Program-made: the position numbers and the translations under genes
NCBI RefSeq assembly: GCF_013408415.1
Contig: NZ_JACCAA010000001.1
Span: forward strand, 434,001 to 498,000
Length of the DNA stretch: 64,000 nt
Source: Nocardioides daedukensis
GTDB lineage: Bacteria; Actinomycetota; Actinomycetes; Propionibacteriales; Nocardioidaceae
Reading direction: 5' to 3'
Shown: in pieces, positions 60,719 to 64,000 of the stretch
How positions within the stretch are numbered: position 1 is the stretch's first letter
Layout of the letters: each line of letters starts with the position of its first letter
The notes under the pieces: model-generated
The model's database searches: none
What the model was told of the DNA's origin: nothing
What the model saw: only the letters and a program-made list of their open reading frames with translations

Positions 60719-62839
60719 ATGCGTCCAGTCACCGATCTCGAGCGTCGCGTCGCCCCCTTCCACGTGGTCTCCGACTACCAGCCAGCCGGTGACCAGCCGG
60801 CCGCCATCGCGGAGATCTCGAAGCGGATCCAGGCCGGGGTCGAGGACGTGGTGCTGCTCGGGGCGACCGGCACCGGCAAGACCGCCTCGGTCGCCTGGGT
60901 GGCCGAGCAGCTGCAACGCCCGATGCTCGTGCTCCAGCCCAACAAGACGCTTGCCGCCCAGTTCGCCAACGAGCTGCGGCACCTGTTCCCCGACAACGCG
61001 ATCGAATACTTCGTCAGCTACTACGACTACTACCAGCCCGAGGCATACGTCCCGCAGACCGACACCTACATCGAGAAGGACTCCTCGATCAACGAGGAGG
61101 TCGAGCGACTCCGGCACTCGGCGACCAACTCGCTGCTCACCCGGCGTGACGTCATCGTGGTCTCCACGGTGTCGTGCATCTATGGCCTCGGCACCCCGCA
61201 GGAATACGTCGACCGGATGTTGCGCCTGCGGGTGGGGGAGGAGCACGACCGGGACTCGATCCTGCGCCGGCTGGTGGAGATCCAGTACACGCGCAACGAC
61301 ATGGCGTTCACCCGTGGCACCTTCCGGGTCCGTGGAGACACGCTCGAGATCTTCCCGGTCTATGAGGAGCTCGCGGTCCGCATCGAGTTCTTCGGTGACG
61401 AGATCGAGCGGTTGATGACCCTGCACCCGGTGAGCGGCGAGGTGATCACCGAGGACCAGGAGCTCTACGTCTTCCCGGCCACGCACTATGTCGCCGGCCC
61501 GGAGCGGATGGAGCGGGCGATCAACGGGATCGAGGCGGAGCTGACCGAGCAGCTCGCGAACTTCGAGCGCCAGGGCAAGCTCCTCGAGGCCCAGCGACTG
61601 CGGATGCGCACGACGTACGACGTCGAGATGATGCGCCAGGTGGGCTCGTGCTCAGGCATCGAGAACTACTCAATGCACATGGACGGGCGTCAGCGGGGCA
61701 CGGCGCCGAACACCCTGCTGGACTACTTCCCCGAGGACTTCGTGCTCGTGGTCGACGAGTCCCACGTGGCCGTCCCCCAGATCGGCGGGATGTACGAGGG
61801 CGACATGTCCCGCAAGCGCAACCTGGTCGACCACGGCTTCCGGCTGCCCAGCGCGATGGACAACCGGCCACTGAAGTGGGAGGAGTTCCTGGAGCGGATC
61901 GGACAGACCATCTATCTCTCCGCGACCCCGGGCAACTACGAGTTGGACCGGGTCAGTGTCGACGGCGGCCCACCTGATGTCGTGGAGCAGATCATCCGTC
62001 CTACCGGGCTGGTCGACCCCGAGGTGATCATCCGCCCGACCAAGGGCCAGATCGACGACCTGATCCACGAGATCCGGATCCGTGCCGAGAAGAACGAGCG
62101 CGTCCTGGTCACCACGCTGACCAAGAAGATGTCCGAGGACCTCACCGACTACCTGCTCGACGCCGGCATCCGGACCCGCTACCTGCACAGCGAGGTGGAC
62201 ACGCTGCGCCGCATCGAGTTGCTGCGCGAGCTGAGGATGGGCGAGTACGACGTCCTGGTCGGCATCAACCTGCTCCGTGAGGGCCTCGACCTCCCCGAGG
62301 TCTCCTTGGTCGCGATCCTGGACGCCGACAAAGAGGGGTTCCTGCGCTCGGACAAGTCGCTGATCCAGACCATCGGGCGTGCGGCGCGAAACGTGTCGGG
62401 CCAGGTCTTCATGTATGCCGACAAGATCACGCCGTCGATGGAGAAGGCGATCGACGAGACCAACCGGCGACGTGAGAAGCAGGTCGCCTACAACAAGGAG
62501 CGCGGGCTCGATCCGCAGCCGCTGCGCAAGAAGATCGCCGACATCACCGACCTGCTGGCCCGGGAGGACGAGAACACCGAGGAGCTGCTCAAGAGCTGGC
62601 AGCTCGACCAGAAGGGCAAGAAGGCACCGGTGCCGGCGCTGTCGCGTACGGACGCGGGCAAGCACGCAGCCGACCTGGCAGGCATGCCCAGCGCGGACCT
62701 GGCCCAGCTGATCCAGGACCTCACCGACCAGATGCACAACGCTGCCGCGGAGCTCCAGTTCGAGGTGGCAGCCCGGCTGCGCGACGAGATCTCCGAGCTC
62801 AAGAAGGAACTGCGCCAGATGATGGAGGCCACCAAGTGA
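60719..62839 (+). CDS. uvrB: Excinuclease ABC subunit B
   Basis: A 706-residue nucleotide-excision-repair helicase-like subunit that accepts damaged DNA from UvrA and recruits UvrC. Walker A GATGTGKT is at 48-55, the beta-hairpin [12 protein letters not shown] at about 100, the DEAD-like VVDESH and the motif [11 protein letters not shown] follow, and a C-terminal UVR domain ends at [15 protein letters not shown]. The ATG at 60719 starts [20 protein letters not shown], the normal N-terminus. It overlaps the next gene by four bases. Confidence 0.97.
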   Translation: MRPVTDLERRVAPFHVVSDYQPAGDQPAAIAEISKRIQAGVEDVVLLGATGTGKTASVAWVAEQLQRPMLVLQPNKTLAAQFANELRHLFPDNAIEYFVSYYDYYQPEAYVPQTDTYIEKDSSINEEVERLRHSATNSLLTRRDVIVVSTVSCIYGLGTPQEYVDRMLRLRVGEEHDRDSILRRLVEIQYTRNDMAFTRGTFRVRGDTLEIFPVYEELAVRIEFFGDEIERLMTLHPVSGEVITEDQELYVFPATHYVAGPERMERAINGIEAELTEQLANFERQGKLLEAQRLRMRTTYDVEMMRQVGSCSGIENYSMHMDGRQRGTAPNTLLDYFPEDFVLVVDESHVAVPQIGGMYEGDMSRKRNLVDHGFRLPSAMDNRPLKWEEFLERIGQTIYLSATPGNYELDRVSVDGGPPDVVEQIIRPTGLVDPEVIIRPTKGQIDDLIHEIRIRAEKNERVLVTTLTKKMSEDLTDYLLDAGIRTRYLHSEVDTLRRIELLRELRMGEYDVLVGINLLREGLDLPEVSLVAILDADKEGFLRSDKSLIQTIGRAARNVSGQVFMYADKITPSMEKAIDETNRRREKQVAYNKERGLDPQPLRKKIADITDLLAREDENTEELLKSWQLDQKGKKAPVPALSRTDAGKHAADLAGMPSADLAQLIQDLTDQMHNAAAELQFEVAARLRDEISELKKELRQMMEATK

Positions 62840-63261
62840 GGGAGCGCAGGTCCCGCAGCCAACCCGGTGACCATCCGATCGCCGAGCGGGTCGCCGCCAT
62901 AGTCGAGAACGCCAAATTCAGTCCGGTCCGTTGGGGGACCGGCTATGACATGGCACAGGTGGACCACTTCCTGGACGACCTCGTCGTCCTGGTCCGCAAC
63001 GGGCACCCGATCGACTCTCCGGTCGCCCTGGTCCAGTTCCGCCCGAGCAAGCTGCGCGAGGGCTATCACGTGGGCGAGGTCGACGACTTCCTCGACGAGG
63101 TGGTCGCCACCGTGGCTGCCTTGGTCCGTGGGGACGAGCCGGAGCGCTTGGCCCGCTGTGAGTCCGCAGAGGGTGAGCCGCCGACGCTGTTCGAGTCGGC
63201 GCCGAGCGTGATCGAGGAGCAGCGCGGAGTGCTCGCAAGGCTCTTGCGCCGCAAGCGCTGA
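62836..63261 (+). CDS. Small protein with two DivIVA-type segments
   Basis: A 141-residue protein with two copies of the DivIVA membrane-interaction motif: [22 protein letters not shown] and [22 protein letters not shown], each with R/E-GY-x3-VD-FLD. There is no long coiled coil as in Wag31, so it is a short DivIVA-domain relative of unknown role. GTG at 62836 overlaps the uvrB stop, so it is translated with uvrB. The 148-base gap to yrbE4A follows. Confidence 0.8.
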   Translation: MRERRSRSQPGDHPIAERVAAIVENAKFSPVRWGTGYDMAQVDHFLDDLVVLVRNGHPIDSPVALVQFRPSKLREGYHVGEVDDFLDEVVATVAALVRGDEPERLARCESAEGEPPTLFESAPSVIEEQRGVLARLLRRKR

Positions 63262-63335
63262 CCCCGTCACTTTCCGGCCCCTGTCTCGTTGGTTGGGATC
63301 TACGGAGACTGTCGCCGTAGGTCATTGCCCAAAAC

Positions 63336-63349
63336 GAGAACACGTTCTA
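63336..63349 (+). promoter_or_regulatory. KstR-type operator before yrbE4A
   Basis: GAGAACACGTTCTA matches TnnAACnnGTTnnA except for the first base. It lies 60 bases upstream of the start of a Mce4-type permease. In M. tuberculosis the mce4 operon is KstR-controlled. Confidence 0.8.
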
Positions 63350-63409
63350 CTGTGGTCGCAGTCGCGTTGAGGGCCGATGCGAGGGAGAAGTCACCGGGGA
63401 GGTGTCTGC

Positions 63410-64000
63410 GTGGGGTTTTCTGCTGTGTCCGTGGTCCGTGGACCCGGTGAGATGACCGGGATGGTCATCCAGGTGACAAAGCGCATCTTCACCCGTCCAT
63501 TCCAGTTCCGTGAGTTCATCGAGCAGGCCTGGTTCATCACGTCCGTGACGCTGATGCCGACCCTCCTGGTCTCGATCCCCTTCGGCGCCGTGATCTCACT
63601 GCAGGTCGGAAACCTGACCGGCCAGCTCGGCGCACAATCGTTCGCAGGCGCCACTGCGGTCCTCGCCGTGGTGCGCGAAGCAGCCCCGATCGCCGCCGCC
63701 TTGATCATCGCGGGTGCCGCGGGCTCAGCAATCTGCTCGGACATGGGAGCCCGCAAGATCCGCGAGGAGATAGATGCCATGGAGGTCCTCGGCATCGACC
63801 CACTCGAACGACTCGTCGCCCCCCGGGTGTGCGCCACCGTCTTCGTGGCGATGATGATCAACGGCCTGGTGATCACTGCCGGCATCAGCGGCGCCTACTT
63901 CTTCACCGTGATCATCCAGGGCGGCTCGGCCGGTGCGTTCCTCTCCTCCTTCACCGCGCTGGCCACCCTGCCTGACCTGTGGATCGCCATGATCAAGGCC
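63410..64000 (+). CDS. yrbE4A: MlaE/YrbE-type ABC permease, YrbE4A-like (partial, runs off the window)
   Basis: At least 197 residues, cut by the right edge. VGFSAVSVVRGPGEM opens the frame; about five hydrophobic stretches include LVSIPFGAVISLQVGNL, AAPIAAALIIAGAAG and VAMMINGLVITAGIS. EEIDAMEVLGIDPLERLVAPRV is the YrbE/MlaE signature. It is the first permease of an Mce complex, which imports sterols (Mce4) across the envelope. The start is GTG at 63410 with GGGGAGG seven bases upstream. The KstR box at 63336-63349 supports the Mce4 type over other Mce systems; the rest of the operon is outside. Confidence 0.9.
   Translation, partial: MGFSAVSVVRGPGEMTGMVIQVTKRIFTRPFQFREFIEQAWFITSVTLMPTLLVSIPFGAVISLQVGNLTGQLGAQSFAGATAVLAVVREAAPIAAALIIAGAAGSAICSDMGARKIREEIDAMEVLGIDPLERLVAPRVCATVFVAMMINGLVITAGISGAYFFTVIIQGGSAGAFLSSFTALATLPDLWIAMIKA

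Overview
The window is high-GC DNA with dense, overlapping gene pairs (ATGA/GTGA junctions), many GTG/TTG starts and gene neighbourhoods known from Mycobacterium and its relatives. The gene content (paired DUF881 genes around a small basic protein, a GarA-like FHA protein, GpgS beside FolP2, DUF222/HNH protein, IcmF, sterol catabolism) points to an actinobacterium. Nocardioidaceae, for example Nocardioides, is my best inference; no rRNA or tRNA gene is present to confirm it.

Layout. 1-10 kb: a truncated oxidoreductase, a small-heat-shock gene with a divergent MerR/HspR-like repressor, then a tightly packed + strand run (acetyltransferase, MFS transporter, gpgS, folP2-like, two further genes), an HNH/DUF222 protein and an ATP-dependent DNA ligase. 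10-14.5 kb: a cytosolic BtuF-like protein followed by B12-dependent IcmF, which has its own promoter with twin palindromic operators. 14.6-27.9 kb: two CNNM/CorC proteins, then the conserved block pgsA-like, DUF881, sbp, DUF881, gcvH, garA-like, merR, DUF151, merR, glycine riboswitch and gcvP, which has the same order as Rv1822-Rv1832 of M. tuberculosis; a serine hydrolase and a GNAT protein follow.

27.9-57.7 kb is a near-continuous sterol (cholesterol-type) degradation island. KstD and a ChsH3-like hydratase (- strand) diverge from hsaG-hsaF-hsaA-hsaD-hsaC-hsaB (+), giving ring A/B opening and meta-cleavage. Next come two CitE-like lyases and then the HIP (C/D ring) pathway: fadD3-fadE31-fadE32-fadE33 (-), divergent fadE30-ipdF-kstR2-fadA6 (+), ipdC-ipdB-ipdA-echA20 (-) and two SDRs (+). 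Side-chain genes fadA5 plus an acyl-CoA dehydrogenase (-) diverge from cyp125 (+). Five KstR-type boxes (TnnAACnnGTTnnA) and one KstR2-type box (AnCAAGnnCTTGnT) lie at the expected promoters. Sharp hairpins close the convergent or facing operons.

57.8-64 kb: a 22-bp tandem repeat, a carboxymuconolactone-decarboxylase-like protein, an SDR, a phospholipase-D-type synthase, uvrB and a small DivIVA-like protein. At the right edge is the start of a yrbE4A gene behind another KstR box, so the Mce4 sterol importer probably begins here.

Logic: Mce4 imports sterol; CYP125 and the beta-oxidation enzymes (FadA5 and others) shorten the side chain; KstD (with KshAB, not in this window) opens ring B; HsaA-D cleave the aromatised ring; HsaF/G yield pyruvate and propionyl-CoA; FadD3, the FadEs and the Ipd enzymes degrade the remaining C/D rings. 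kshA/B, hsaE and kstR itself were not found. No gap longer than 300 bases lacks a gene; the largest (about 296 bases, 30443-30738) is the kstD/hsaG divergent control region.
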